A stretch of 64,000 nt of DNA from Mytilisepta virgata (Eukaryota > Mollusca > Bivalvia > Mytilida > Mytilidae), in the NCBI GenBank assembly GCA_028015205.1, contig CM051516.1, forward strand, positions 47,682,230 to 47,746,229, read 5' to 3'. This document shows, one piece after another, positions 58,501 to 62,949 of the stretch (within the stretch, counting starts at the first letter, position 1; each line of letters opens with the position of its first letter). The notes beneath the pieces are model-generated. The model had not been told where the DNA came from. It ran no database searches and saw nothing but the letters and a program-made list of their open reading frames with translations. Position numbers and translations under genes: made by a program.

Positions 58501-59102
58501 AAAAAATTGCAGTTTTCACACAAACATCATGCAACTGTTCAACATGCTTTAAATAATCAACAACATTACATATGATACATTTTTACATATATTGACAAAT
58601 AAAAATTTTAAAAAAAAACTGTCTTCAATATGTAAAAATGTGTCCTATATTCAAAGTTTTTTTAACCCTGATTTCTGAGGATGAATGTGCAGTAATTATA
58701 CAGCTTTTAATATAATTATCATTTTTTAAGGTGTAAAATATATGTTGATCAGCATTAATAATTTTTTCCAAAGAAAATGTTTTTTTTTAACTAAATGAAA
58801 CTTGGAAAATTCTAAGTCAATGAAAAAACATAAACATCTTCAAAGTAAGATACATCATAAGATTTCAGTGAAATTTCAATCGGCAACTTAATATCAGCCT
58901 TTCAGTATAGCTTTCACCATGTTTTAATTTTGATGTTTCACTGCACATCATATTCACAAAAATATAACCAGGTAAAAAATGAACATAAAATAAAATATGG
59001 TGTGCATTGTACCACGACATTCTTTACACTTTTAGACCCGACACTCAGACCTTGGTTACCAACATTATACAGTTTACCGGTCCGTCGTTTTTTAGTTGTT
59101 GG
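796..59102 (-). CDS. DNHD1: Divergent dynein heavy chain, DNHD1-like (partial at both ends, 56 exons)
   Basis: Motor portion of a dynein heavy chain, an AAA+ ATPase of cilia or flagella in most paralogues. Exons in gene order (coding strand minus): 59013-59102, 58024-58155, 57617-57751, 57061-57285, 56402-56510, 54958-55032, 53465-53661, 53082-53180, 52712-52849, 52280-52506, 51486-51697, 50950-51104, 50469-50676, 49541-49803, 48773-48859, 46982-47089, 46569-46655, 45116-45220, 42189-42248, 40770-40834, 40245-40445, 39169-39319, 38836-38950, 36881-36979, 35746-35846, 35045-35194, 34483-34557, 33780-33950, 31798-31956, 31487-31594, 30831-30997, 30250-30436, 29757-29864, 29379-29518, 28924-29052, 27960-28163, 27607-27747, 26867-27117, 26038-26183, 25515-25743, 22193-22324, 21334-21414, 20677-20909, 15513-15712, 12620-12748, 9857-9965, 9368-9553, 8600-8755, 8115-8327, 7719-7864, 6829-7014, 5867-5978, 5182-5355, 4457-4701, 1280-1502, 796-984. 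Seen: GT-AG borders, every phase compatible, total 8,523 nt with no stop. Domain order matches dynein from linker to AAA6. Known: ordinary axonemal, DYNC1 and DYNC2 chains keep FDEFNR in AAA1; this one does not. DNHD1 is inferred by elimination; a lineage-specific divergent dynein is the alternative. The N-terminal tail (right) and C-terminal domain (left) are outside the window. Confidence 0.8.
1503..4456 (-). other. Intron, no recognised content
   Basis: AT-rich intron of 2.95 kb between the strut exon and the AAA6 exon. I found no conserved coding segment, TIR pair or hairpin in it. Several short A-runs and T-runs are present. Confidence 0.6.
4457..7864 (-). CDS. DNHD1: Strut (buttress) and AAA5-AAA6 connector, five exons
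   Basis: Exons 7719-7864, 6829-7014, 5867-5978, 5182-5355 and 4457-4701. The first is a charged helix (EMDRLENRLRENLSSDIRLM) matching the Exx(K)xxLExxLLxxLSxSxGNILxDxxxI strut region. The second has EVNPLYQISFNQFLTLFDYA (canonical xIxPMYQxSLxWFxxLF). The third has ARGLLERDRHLFSLLLAIE (canonical xRxLFExDKLLFxFLLxxx). The fourth has EDQFHNLQ; the last has WLCVMRAARSDRLMQAS and FINRVLGK (canonical LxLLRCLRPDRVxxAVxxFVxxxLG). Phase-consistent throughout. The introns 4702-5181, 5356-5866 and 7015-7718 hold nothing I can name beyond a (TA)n run and a diffuse dispersed repeat at about 7265-7580. Confidence 0.88.
6109..6398 (-). mobile_element. tRNA-derived SINE with 13-bp target duplication
   Basis: Flanked by exact copies of ATTGTTATTTAGA at 6109-6121 and 6386-6398. 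Read on the minus strand the head carries a pol III A-box-like TGGCTAAGTGG (6363-6373) and a B-box-like GTTTCGAATC near 6295-6305. The body contains the CCGGGTACTCCGGCTTCC segment common in mollusc SINEs. It sits in the intron between strut exons. The exact duplication suggests a recent insertion. Confidence 0.8.
7249..7268. repeat. (TA)n microsatellite
   Basis: About ten TA units inside an intron. A second short TA run lies at about 30045-30061. Confidence 0.9.
8115..12748 (-). CDS. DNHD1: AAA5 module, five exons
   Basis: Exons 12620-12748, 9857-9965, 9368-9553, 8600-8755 and 8115-8327. Seen: LLANCMTAAAFLVYCG (canonical LVGDVLLSAAFLSYxG); QLPTTPLMLENAAFLMQED (canonical GLPxDxxSxENGVIVxxxx); WPLICDPTSRVLDWL (canonical WPLMIDPQxQAxxWI); LFVTDCDLAEL (canonical VLLENVGEELDP); and CDPKFRLFLHTTVEPHDVP (canonical xxPxFRLYxTTKLxNPHYxP). 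The strand after RLFLHT keeps the family pattern to the VNF(T) helix. AAA5 has no catalytic P-loop in dyneins generally and none is visible here. Two dispersed repeats sit in the introns (about 8835-9095 and 10111-12111). Confidence 0.88.
8835..9095 (-). mobile_element. Old copy of the same tRNA-derived SINE family
   Basis: Diverged relative of the SINE at 6122-6385: shared order of a tail-side GTGGGTTTTAGGC, a TATTTTTTATTGGTTGAGG block, and on the minus strand a B-box-like GTTTGAATCC with the same ACTAATAATGATC spacer. I see no clean target duplication, and it has more substitutions, so it looks older. Confidence 0.65.
10111..12111 (+). mobile_element. ~2-kb non-autonomous element with internal tandem cores and terminal hairpin
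   Basis: The 5' end has a short hairpin (AGGCTCAG...CTGAGCCT) and a CGCTCCCCTGG motif. The 3' end is a hairpin AGCTCACATGGCC-TTT-GGCCAGGTGAGCT (12079-12107) followed by AAAA. The interior has a ~156-bp unit repeated about six times (anchors 10197, 10353, 10509, 10665, 10821, 10977), then a ~326-bp unit repeated (anchors 11249, 11574, 11900). No coding capacity. The architecture resembles bivalve pearl/HINE elements (Helentron-derived); this class call is inference. Confidence 0.65.
13261..13882. mobile_element. piggyBac-like MITE with TTAA ends
   Basis: Left end TTAAGGGAATACGATACA (13261-13278) and right end TGTATCGTATTCCCTTAA (13865-13882) are exact inverted repeats. Both begin at TTAA, the target sequence of piggyBac transposons. 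The 622-bp interior has no transposase; the open frame at 13399-13647 is low-complexity. Located in the intron between coiled coil 2 and AAA5. Confidence 0.8.
14621..15483. mobile_element. hAT-like TIR element
   Basis: Left terminus CAGTGTTCTCCC (14621) and right terminus GGGAGAACACTG (15472-15483) are perfect inverted repeats of 12 bp with the CAGTG...CACTG ends typical of hAT elements. The interior has no transposase. I could not see an unambiguous 8-bp target duplication. The right end stops 29 bp before the donor of exon 15513-15712. Confidence 0.6.
15513..20909 (-). CDS. DNHD1: Stalk coiled coil 2, two exons
   Basis: Exons 20677-20909 and 15513-15712, separated by a 5-kb intron. The first starts as the return path from the tip: CATLVQYTIAIVEFSRLCGP corresponds to the canonical (C)KWVxAMxxYxxVxKxVxP segment, then a helix (LENLHGLEREIEENERLQKE). 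The second encodes LPKLQDDVNNLQQQFDESVT and MNQRLKVATDLIE, matching the LxxLxxKxxExxxxKxxLExxxxxCxxKLxRAxxLI end of coiled coil 2. Between them lies an acidic insert (AADDDVKREATPEPEQEYF). Splice phases 0 and 2 fit both neighbours. Confidence 0.87.
16390..17158 (+). mobile_element. Hairpin-ended repeat with a second element inserted inside
   Basis: Begins with GTCCCCTACCGG (16391-16402) and ends with a hairpin, TAGTCCCCTTCGG against CGGTAGGAGACTA (17127-17158), preceded by GACGGATGGACGGA. The interior is a duplicated ~170-bp unit (GATTATTTGCATGAATTTT start, CTTCAAGCATGA end). An AGGCTC-family element (16629-16914) lies between the two units. Confidence 0.6.
16629..16914 (+). mobile_element. 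Short AGGCTC-family element, nested
   Basis: A 286-bp copy of the family at 10111-12111. It has a 5' palindrome AGGCTCTTG-CTCAAGAGCCT, a GCTCACCTGG motif, and a 3' CAGGTGAGCT followed by AAAAAA. It lacks the tandem cores. Confidence 0.65.
17159..20676 (-). other. Remainder of the 5-kb intron
   Basis: AT-rich. One segment at about 17835-17955 (TTATCCTGCAACA start) is related to a repeat at 39536-39650. Nothing else recognisable; no exon fits between coiled coil 2 exons, which already join in phase. Confidence 0.55.
21334..25743 (-). CDS. DNHD1: Stalk tip, microtubule-binding domain region, three exons
   Basis: Exons 25515-25743, 22193-22324 and 21334-21414, about 147 codons. The first contains IERLRAFSNPPLLVGQVMDM, matching the canonical (I)xxLKxxxxPPxxVxxVMxA segment that enters the microtubule-binding domain, followed by MLVGKRLPSQ. 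A Ser-rich insert (SSRMSSSSSSTKML) follows. The second has AQWKNIQFTMNDSQKFVDML and HNVPWEDGLGD, corresponding to the W...KKLLxDxxFLxxLxxYDKDxI segment. The third is a short glycine-containing exon (ANKEGNLGVTGEGTLLD) with little family similarity. Seen: all three have clean splice sites and matching phases. Inference: a tip of roughly normal size but poorly conserved surface, so microtubule binding cannot be assumed. The intron between the first two exons is 3.2 kb. Confidence 0.82.
21603..21769. mobile_element. Palindromic MITE (long inverted repeat)
   Basis: Two arms, roughly 21623-21676 and 21690-21745, are near-perfect reverse complements (core GGTCATATGGCAGTATATGG in the left arm) separated by about 13 bp. 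Weaker complementarity extends to AATAGTT near 21605 and AACTATT near 21759. Located in the intron between the second and third tip exons. Confidence 0.8.
22325..25514 (-). other. Intron, no recognised content
   Basis: 3.2-kb AT-rich intron interrupting the stalk-tip coding region. A short segment at about 22650-22735 contains GCTGATACC and TATCAGCTGAGG and may be repeat-derived. Nothing else identified. Confidence 0.5.
26038..27747 (-). CDS. DNHD1: Stalk coiled coil 1, three exons
   Basis: Exons 27607-27747, 26867-27117 and 26038-26183. The first exon begins the stalk with YIGPTTYRRFMECFRCLYNN (canonical YVTPTSYLELIxxFxxLL). The next two are charged and helical, with heptad-like hydrophobics (for example TTEDLLEKLTVKATALEKLK and LQDRQVKAKEDLTKAKKTVE). 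An acidic run (TEMDTEEEQEDELLEQDEYD) interrupts the coil; its length and charge are unlike the ordinary dynein stalk. Coiled coil 1 pairs with coiled coil 2 to carry the signal between ring and microtubule-binding tip. The three exons are joined in phase (2,1,0). Confidence 0.85.
26537..26605. repeat. Fragment of a mussel-type dispersed repeat
   Basis: Contains GGCAATGTGTCAAAGAGACA followed by ACAACCCGACC, a segment I recognise as very common in mussel genomic sequence. Only about 70 bp remain. Confidence 0.5.
27960..31594 (-). CDS. DNHD1: AAA4 module with degenerate nucleotide site, seven exons
   Basis: Exons 31487-31594, 30831-30997, 30250-30436, 29757-29864, 29379-29518, 28924-29052 and 27960-28163. 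Seen: MHRVLSFHHGGNLLLIGAVG, matching the canonical RIxRVLxxPxGNALLVGVGG; then AHLSTLCRLALHVADI where SGRQSLTRLAAxxAxY is expected. The P-loop Lys/Arg is absent (GAVGAHLST). The Walker B strand reads VVFTARD instead of FLFTDxQ, so the acid after Thr is Ala. Downstream landmarks are clear: INSLLISGEVPHLF (canonical INNLLNSGEVPNLF), KSNLHIILCLQPGH (canonical xxLHVVLCMSPVG), FPGLLSGCAIDWMCDWPQE (canonical FPxLVNCCTIDWFxxWPxEAL). I infer a structural, nucleotide-free AAA4. The 28.1 kb exon leads into the stalk with extra lysine-rich sequence (KFHEKKKDQIKIES). Confidence 0.88.
28785..28877. repeat. 44-bp-arm hairpin
   Basis: Left arm 28785-28828 and right arm 28834-28877 are reverse complements with one mismatch, around a 5-base loop (TGTAC). 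The inner arms read TAGAGCTTTTGACAAGC and GCTTGTCAAAAGCTCTA. It lies in the intron starting about 45 bp downstream (in gene direction) of the donor of exon 28924-29052. Confidence 0.88.
31079..31350 (+). mobile_element. Decayed hairpin-ended dispersed repeat
   Basis: Starts with a small hairpin GTGAGC-CATT-GCTCAC and TAGTGATACCCCCTC, and ends with GACGGAGGGAAC and TACACCCCTCTCC, a decayed terminal hairpin. It shares the general layout of the other hairpin-ended families here. Intronic, between AAA4 exons. Confidence 0.5.
31798..42248 (-). CDS. DNHD1: AAA2-AAA3 connector and AAA3 module, eleven exons
   Basis: Exons 42189-42248, 40770-40834, 40245-40445, 39169-39319, 38836-38950, 36881-36979, 35746-35846, 35045-35194, 34483-34557, 33780-33950 and 31798-31956. 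AAA3 is the regulatory nucleotide site. Seen: FLFCLIWTFGGLLD (canonical xFxxxWxxGGxLD); FDYYVDESGDWDPWS (canonical FDYYVDxxxxxWxPW); Walker A GPHGSGKTTLIND; Walker B FIDDVNLPVPDHYG (canonical FIDDLNMPxxExYG); VIGAMSMSDSPG as sensor I; SERFL then RHFAVFHL, keeping the Arg of canonical TPRFLRHF; and HYLYTLKDITTCFQ (canonical HYLFNLRDLSRVxQ). So AAA3 is probably competent to bind and hydrolyse ATP. The 60-bp exon at 42189-42248 (RPVNVEQGETEQTIPRTVEG) is hydrophilic, unlike family sequence, and rests only on its splice sites and phase. Confidence 0.86.
32277..32992. mobile_element. TIR element, ~716 bp
   Basis: Left end AAGGTAGGAGGTACC (32277-32291) and right end GGTTCTTCCTACCTT (32978-32992) are inverted repeats with two mismatches in 15. 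The interior lacks coding capacity. I see no target duplication. Confidence 0.55.
33069..33173. mobile_element. Small MITE, ~105 bp
   Basis: AATTACTGTCTTTTGAT (33069-33085) and ATCAAAAGACAGTTATT (33157-33173) are inverted repeats with one mismatch, enclosing about 70 bp. Confidence 0.65.
35175..35500. repeat. 84-bp tandem repeat spanning a splice acceptor, four units
   Basis: Unit starts at 35175, 35259, 35343 and 35427, exactly 84 bp apart. The first unit includes the real acceptor and first 20 nt of exon 35045-35194; the other three are intronic copies of the same exon edge and acceptor (minus strand TTTCAG then TTACTGAGACAG). Units 1-3 are nearly identical; the third and fourth have a few substitutions. 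Confidence 0.92.
36531..36640. repeat. ~50-bp direct repeat, two units
   Basis: CCTGATATCTCAAACTCCTG followed by TTATCTCAAAC and TATCAGTCCCTTCC is present twice in succession. Intronic, upstream of the MITE at 36666. Confidence 0.7.
36666..36757. mobile_element. MITE with 25-bp inverted ends
   Basis: Left GTAGTTTTATAGAGTTGTAA continuing to AAGCC (36666-36690) and right GGCTTTTACACCCCTATAAA continuing to ACTAC (36733-36757) are inverted repeats with two mismatches; total 92 bp. Confidence 0.75.
36980..38835 (-). other. Intron, no recognised content
   Basis: 1.86-kb AT-rich intron between the AAA3 P-loop exon and the next exon. I see no coding segment or repeat structure. Confidence 0.5.
39536..39800 (+). 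repeat. Mussel-type dispersed repeat
   Basis: TTATCCTGCAACA start, then CATGATGTCATAAACACTGT, and GGAGCACCTGAGTTCACTCC followed by GGAGTTCGTGTTGTTCA. I recognise the last segment as a highly abundant mussel genomic repeat. The open frame 39591-39938 on the plus strand is this repeat, not a gene. The T-rich stretch to about 39960 is low-complexity. Confidence 0.55.
40835..42188 (-). other. Intron, no recognised content
   Basis: 1.35-kb AT-rich intron between the 60-bp connector exon and the next AAA3-side exon. Nothing identified. Confidence 0.5.
43316..44577 (+). repeat. 136-bp satellite array with higher-order structure and hairpins
   Basis: About eight units of 134-139 bp anchored at TATGGTACC (43323, 43462, 43598, 43848, 43983, 44118, 44253, 44387). 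Units carry GGGGTGGGGCATGACCCCCC. Two copies of a longer block ending in a hairpin (ATACCTCGCCAC-TTC-GTGTGGCGGGGTAT, at 43752-43780 and 44541-44569) followed by AAAAACTT lie 787-789 bp apart. The long plus-strand open frame 43769-44401 is a by-product of the repeat. Confidence 0.88.
44578..44945 (+). repeat. Dispersed repeat ending in hairpin plus oligo-A
   Basis: Ends with ATGTCTCCAAAC-TTCG-TTTGGGAGACAT (44911-44938) followed by AAAAA, preceded by an (AATAAG)n-like tract at 44860-44895. Its 5' limit is uncertain; it abuts the satellite. Confidence 0.55.
45116..51104 (-). CDS. DNHD1: AAA2 module, seven exons
   Basis: Exons 50950-51104, 50469-50676, 49541-49803, 48773-48859, 46982-47089, 46569-46655 and 45116-45220. 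Seen: a helical lead-in (EHSLVCQTIKEVICPRM) matching the canonical E..LLRAIxDVNLPKF segment; Walker A GPPGSGKTSCIQ; INPMVV (canonical INPKAI); Walker B-like strand TTWLCLDGPLNPGW (canonical KWIxFDGPVDAxW); sensor strand ENIIVVFETDNLANASPST (canonical IFEVEDLxxASPAT); then SGIVYLD (canonical CGMVYxE). A Ser/Arg-rich insert (GGASRQSHASRASNPAESQ) lies between the P-loop helix and the INP strand. In other dyneins AAA2 binds ATP structurally without turnover; the same is inferred here. Confidence 0.88.
45221..46568 (-). other. Intron, no recognised content
   Basis: AT-rich intron of 1.35 kb in the AAA2 part of the gene. No coding segment or repeat recognised. The next intron (47090-48772) holds only a poly-C tract at about 47434-47449 and short duplicated CGTCTTATA motifs near 48090-48160. 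Confidence 0.5.
49190..49385 (-). mobile_element. Truncated SINE, second family
   Basis: Related to the SINE at 56021-56369: shares GGATGGATGAATTGTTGTTT, then GTCCAGTGGC, CATATCAGGAC and AACATGTTGATAT, up to the CACCCC segment. The tRNA-like head is missing, so it is truncated or decayed. Confidence 0.65.
51486..53661 (-). CDS. DNHD1: AAA1 module, five exons
   Basis: Exons 53465-53661, 53082-53180, 52712-52849, 52280-52506 and 51486-51697. AAA1 is the main ATP hydrolysis site of dyneins. Seen: entry segment GVALTPMTERCFLTMSQAL (canonical xxxTPLTDRCYxTLxxAL); Walker A GPGGVGKTET (canonical GPAGTGKTET); Walker B WACFDE with both acidic residues; sensor I region MTSNPSARHP (canonical TMNPGYAGR), keeping the Asn; and a VxLVKPD segment matching PVAMMVPDY. 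Odd: after FDE the usual F-N-R-I is replaced by S-Q-S-L, so the FDEFNR signature is lost. The usual NCSDG(L/M)DYK strand is QCAPESDTTG. The last exon holds a hydrophilic insert of about 40 residues (KMDTRREETSRSESQASDN region) between AAA1 and AAA2. ATP binding looks intact; hydrolysis is plausible. Confidence 0.88.
53233..53455. repeat. ~160-bp direct repeat in intron, two units
   Basis: TTCTTTGAATACCC...GACAACACGACATG at about 53236 recurs as CTCTTTGAATAAAC...GACAACACAACACA at about 53396, each followed by a T-run and a GCACTGT segment. It abuts the donor of the AAA1 P-loop exon. Confidence 0.55.
53662..54957 (-). other. Intron, no recognised content
   Basis: 1.3-kb AT-rich intron upstream of the AAA1 P-loop exon; pyrimidine-rich around 53970-54030. 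Nothing else identified. The following intron part 55033-56006 is similarly featureless. Confidence 0.5.
54958..59102 (-). CDS. DNHD1: Linker (C-terminal half) exons, six exons
   Basis: Exons 59013-59102, 58024-58155, 57617-57751, 57061-57285, 56402-56510 and 54958-55032. The linker is the mechanical lever that swings across the AAA ring. Landmarks: VEVWLQSLSESTARTIKEM (57.7 kb) corresponds to the VExWLxxLxxxMxxTLKE segment of other dyneins; MDEWPSK matches the WPxQ motif; YPAQVCKIGMLYFWTKECE matches the Q(I)xWTxE segment; the fifth exon has DFEWRRSVRCYYHPVG, matching the F-W-x-x-Q-L-R-Y-Y motif that ends the linker. The 75-bp exon encodes an acidic, Ser/Thr-rich spacer (LELEETSTTAEETASHT) where normal dyneins pass quickly into AAA1; its splice sites and phase (1 to 1) fit exactly. 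The first exon (PTTKKRRTGKLYNVGNQG) is basic and less conserved. The next upstream exon is not visible before position 64000, so that intron exceeds 4.9 kb. Confidence 0.85.
56007..56383 (-). mobile_element. Full-length tRNA-derived SINE with 14-bp target duplication
   Basis: Exact direct repeats TTATAATAACTGGG at 56007-56020 and 56370-56383 flank it. On the minus strand the head has TGGTCTCATGGTAGTGTGC (A-box region) and GGTTCAATGCC (B box). The tail side is GGATGGATGAATTATTGTTT. The head-side duplication ends 18 bp before exon 56402-56510, so in the transcript the insertion begins about 18-30 nt after that exon's donor. Confidence 0.85.
56621..56755. repeat. Intronic direct repeat, copy 1
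   Basis: About 135 bp nearly identical to 57318-57452 (starts CAAAGGAATTCATTAAAATC). The two copies lie on either side of exon 57061-57285, 697 bp apart. Confidence 0.9.
57318..57452. repeat. Intronic direct repeat, copy 2
   Basis: Partner of 56621-56755, with only a handful of differences. Immediately beside it, the acceptor-side sequence GGATACTGTAA of exon 57061-57285 is itself duplicated (57281 and 57307). Confidence 0.9.
58156..59012 (-). other. Intron, no recognised content
   Basis: AT-rich intron of 0.86 kb between the first two visible linker exons. Nothing identified. Confidence 0.5.
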
Positions 59103-59864
59103 CTGCATAAAAAAATTTAATATGTAAGTCTTCAACAAAATATTGGTCCTTTATCACTTTTCAGAAGATTGAAAGTTCTTTTAAATTAATAATTCTATTC
59201 TATATTTTTTGTTTCCTGTATCATACATAACAGAAAAAGCATCTGCACAAATGAAGAAAATTTAATTATTTTACAAAATTAAAGTCAAAAGAGACTTCAC
59301 AGAAGCAAACATATACAATAAAATTTTGGTTGCACCAATAAAGGACCATGTTATAATGTAATTTGACTACTCAAAGCTCTAAAAAGCAGTTTTTTAACTC
59401 TCTAAGTGTTCAAGTTAAATGATTTCCAGTGACAAAAGATTCGCTGTTTAAATAGAACATGATGGAAAAATTAATTTATAAATTTGCAAAGATTCCCACT
59501 CAATATGCTATCACATCCAAACATCACTGTGAGATAGCTGAGCTTTAAGATTTTTTACAAAGGTATTGCACTTTAATTGTTAGGTTTTAATTAATAAAAT
59601 ATTTTAACTGTTATAAGCAATCATTTGGTTGAGAAGTTTGGGAGAAATCACACATTGGATGGTAAAGCAAACTTGTTAAGCTCTGACAAATTGTTTTAAA
59701 TCAATAAAACAATTATATGCATTTCTATTATGTAACACATTGTATCTACCCTTAATGCCTGAAATTAAGTAATAATAAACATATATTTATAACACTGTAA
59801 ATAATATCTAATAATACAACAAAAACAAATGTTTTTTCCCCTTTGTAATTTAATAAAAATAAAA
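59103..59864 (-). other. Start of a long upstream intron
   Basis: AT-rich sequence 5' of the first visible exon. I found no further linker exon here or among the repeats up to 64000, so the acceptor at 59103 must pair with a donor outside the window. Confidence 0.55.
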
Positions 59865-62020
59865 TGCTCCGCTGGGCGCAGCTAGATACGACCGCAGATG
59901 TCGAACCCTGAATAGTTGGGGCAATTATGAACACAACATTCAAGCTTGATACAATACTGAATTTGGATTGTGAATAAATATTTGACACAGCATAGGTTTC
60001 TGACACAGAATGAATGTTGTCTAAGAACATAAAAATTTTTAATTTACCTATTCAAACCATATCATTATTATTTGTTTTTATATATAAATCAGAAATAACC
60101 AATTTAAAATTTAAAATTGGGCACACATATCAATTTCTTGCTATTGCGCAATACTGTGTAATTGAAAATTTCTTCAAATATTTCACACATAACAGGTTTC
60201 TGACACAGAATAACTGAAATCAAAGAACTTAAAATTGGTCATATGATTTAAATTTATATTCAATTTTTTGCTTCTTGTGCAATACAATATGCTGTGGAGA
60301 ATTGCCCCCCCCCCCCAAAAAAAAAAATAATAATTTACCCCTTTTTTTAGCTTTTGTGCAATACACTATGAAGTTGCACATTGACACCCCTCCCAAAAAA
60401 AAAACCAAAAAACAATAAAATTTATTGTAACCTCCCCCCCCCTTTTTTTGCTAAAAAAAATTTGAAATTTTCTTTTTAATTTATGAAATATGAAATGAGA
60501 AAAAATTACCCCCTCCCCAATTTCTCATTTACCCCCCCCCCCCCCCCATTTCTTTATACTTTGCAACCATAACAGCCCATTTAAATACACCATAACATAT
60601 TAAAATAGAAAATGACATCATAGTCATGGATGGCAAATTTTAAATATACATAATTTAAAAGCAGTTTAGATAAGATAAACAAAAAAGCTTCATCAGCACA
60701 TTTTATATTGGCAAATTTCCAATGGAATTTGTTAATAATAAAGTTTTGATAACAGGGCACACATATCAATTTCTTGCTATTGCACAATACTGTGCAATTG
60801 AAAATTTCTTCAAATATTTGACACATAATAGGTTTCTGACACAGAATAACTGAAATAAGGACTTAGAATTGGTCACATGATTTGAATTTATAAAAATAAT
60901 TTACCCCCTTTTTAGCTTTAATTTTGGACCCCGATTTGGACCAACTTGAAAACTGGGCCCATAATAAAAAAACTAAGTACATGTTTAGATTCAGCATATC
61001 AAAGAACCCCAAGAATTCAATTTTTGTTAAAATCAAACTAAGTTTAATTTTGGACCCTTTGGACCTTAATGTAGACCAATTTGAAAACGGGACCAAAAAT
61101 TAAGAATCTAAATGCACGATTAGATTCGGCATATCAAAGAACCCCAATAGTTCAATTTTCGATGAAATCAAACAAAGTTTAATTTTGGACCCCGATTTGG
61201 ACCAACTTGAAAACTGGGCCTATAATAAAAAAACTAAGTACATGTTTAGATTCAGCATATCAAAGAACCCAAAGAATTCAATTTTTGTTAAAATCAAACT
61301 AAGTTTAATTTTGGACCCTTTGGACCTTAATGTAGACCAATTTGAAAACGGGACCAAAAATTAAGAATCTAAATGCACGGTTAGATTCGGCATATCAAAG
61401 AACCCCAATAGTTAAATTTTCAATGAAATCAAACAAAGTTTAATTTTGGACCCTTTTGGCCCCTAATTCCTAAACTGTTGGGACCAAAACTCCAAAAATC
61501 AATCCCAACCTTCCTTTTGTGGTCATAAACCTTGTGTTTAAATTTCATAGATTTCTATTTACTTATACTAAAGTTATTGTGCAAAAACCAAGAAAAATGC
61601 TTATTTTAGCCCTTTTTTAGCCCTTAATTCCTAAACTGTTGGGTCCAAAACTCCCAAAAACAATCCCAACCTTCCTTTTGTGGTCATAAACCTTGTGTTA
61701 AAATTTCATAGATTTCTATTTACTTATACTAGAGTTATTGTGCGAAAACCAAGAAAAATGTTTATTGGGCCCTTTTTTGGCCCCTGATTCTTAAACTGTT
61801 GGGACCAAAACTCCCAAAATCAATCCCAACCTTCCTTTTGTGGTCATAAACCTTGTGTTTAAATTTCATAGATTTCTATTAACTTATACTAAAGTTATAG
61901 TGCGAAAACCAAATATCTTCGGACGACGACGCAGACGACGGACGACGACGCAGACGACGACGACGACGACGACGCCATCGTCATACCAATATACGACCGC
62001 AAAAATTTTGCGGTCGTATA
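59865..62020 (+). mobile_element. ~2.15-kb hairpin-ended element with nested tandem cores
   Basis: 5' end CTCCGCTGGGCGCAGC with ATACGACCGCA at 59886-59896; 3' end is a palindrome ATACGACCGCAAAAA/TTTTGCGGTCGTAT (61991-62019) followed by AAAA, preceded by a (GAC)n tract at 61920-61975. The interior has a 140-bp segment duplicated 637 bp apart (60118, 60755), a 261-bp unit twice (60919, 61180) and a ~160-bp unit three times (61471, 61632, 61792). Poly-C runs occur at 60303-60560. No coding capacity. Confidence 0.7.
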
Positions 62021-62029
62021 AAAATACTA

Positions 62030-62820
62030 GAAGTACTGTGATCAAAGCTCATAAAATGATAACCCCGTCGCTTGCAACATCCTAATCCATGTTTTGGAAA
62101 AAGCAACCCAAAAACTGATTCTGAACAATAAAAAAAAAATAGAAGGTGCACAATGGCATTATACGGTTAAAAATCTGAGAAAGTTTCATTAAATTATGAT
62201 AAGTGGTTAAGGAGGAGTTTTGGATACAAAATGGATACCACCTCCCCTAAAAACAGTTACAAAAAATGATTTTGATCATTTTAGCCACAAACAAAATACG
62301 AGGTGCACAATGGCATCATATGATAAAAAATCTGAGAAAGTTTCATCAAATTATAATAAGTGGTTTAGGTGGAGTTGTAGATACAAAATAGGAACACCCC
62401 ATAACCCCCTTATAAGGCACTGGCAAAGTTCATGTTTTGGAAACAGAAACCCTAAAAATCAATTTGACCAAAAAATAGAATAGGAGTTGCTCAATGGCAT
62501 TGTATAGTTAAGAATCTGAGGAAGTATCATTAAATAATAGTATGTGGTCTAGGAGGAGTTGCAGATACAAAATGGATACCCCCATATAAGGCAATGGCAA
62601 ACTCCATGTTTTGGGAAAAGAAGCCCCAAAAATGATTTTTTCCAAATAACAAATACGAGGTGCACAATGGCATAATATGATAAAGAATCTCAGAAAGTTT
62701 CAATAAATTATAATAAGTGGTTTAGGAGGAGTTGCGGATACAAAAGTGGAACATATTGTTACAGAACGGACGGACGGATTCCTGCATCACTATATACCTC
62801 TGCCAGATGAAATCTTTCTT
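62030..62820 (+). repeat. ~155-185-bp tandem repeat, four units, with (CGGA)n end
   Basis: Units are anchored at TGCACAATGGCAT or a close variant at 62147, 62304, 62488 and 62661, each followed by CTGAGAAAGTTTCAT and GTGGTTTAGGAGGAG variants. The array ends at GAACGGACGGACGGATTCC. It resembles the core of another non-autonomous element. Confidence 0.65.
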
Positions 62821-62949
62821 TCATAGCCTTTATTAAAATAAAAAAAGACTGCTATGTGATGGCAAATATATCCCACAGACCTATCTGCTTGATTGGAGTA
62901 TTTCAAAGTAAAAATGGACTCCCAACATCGGAGTAATTCAAAGTAACAA

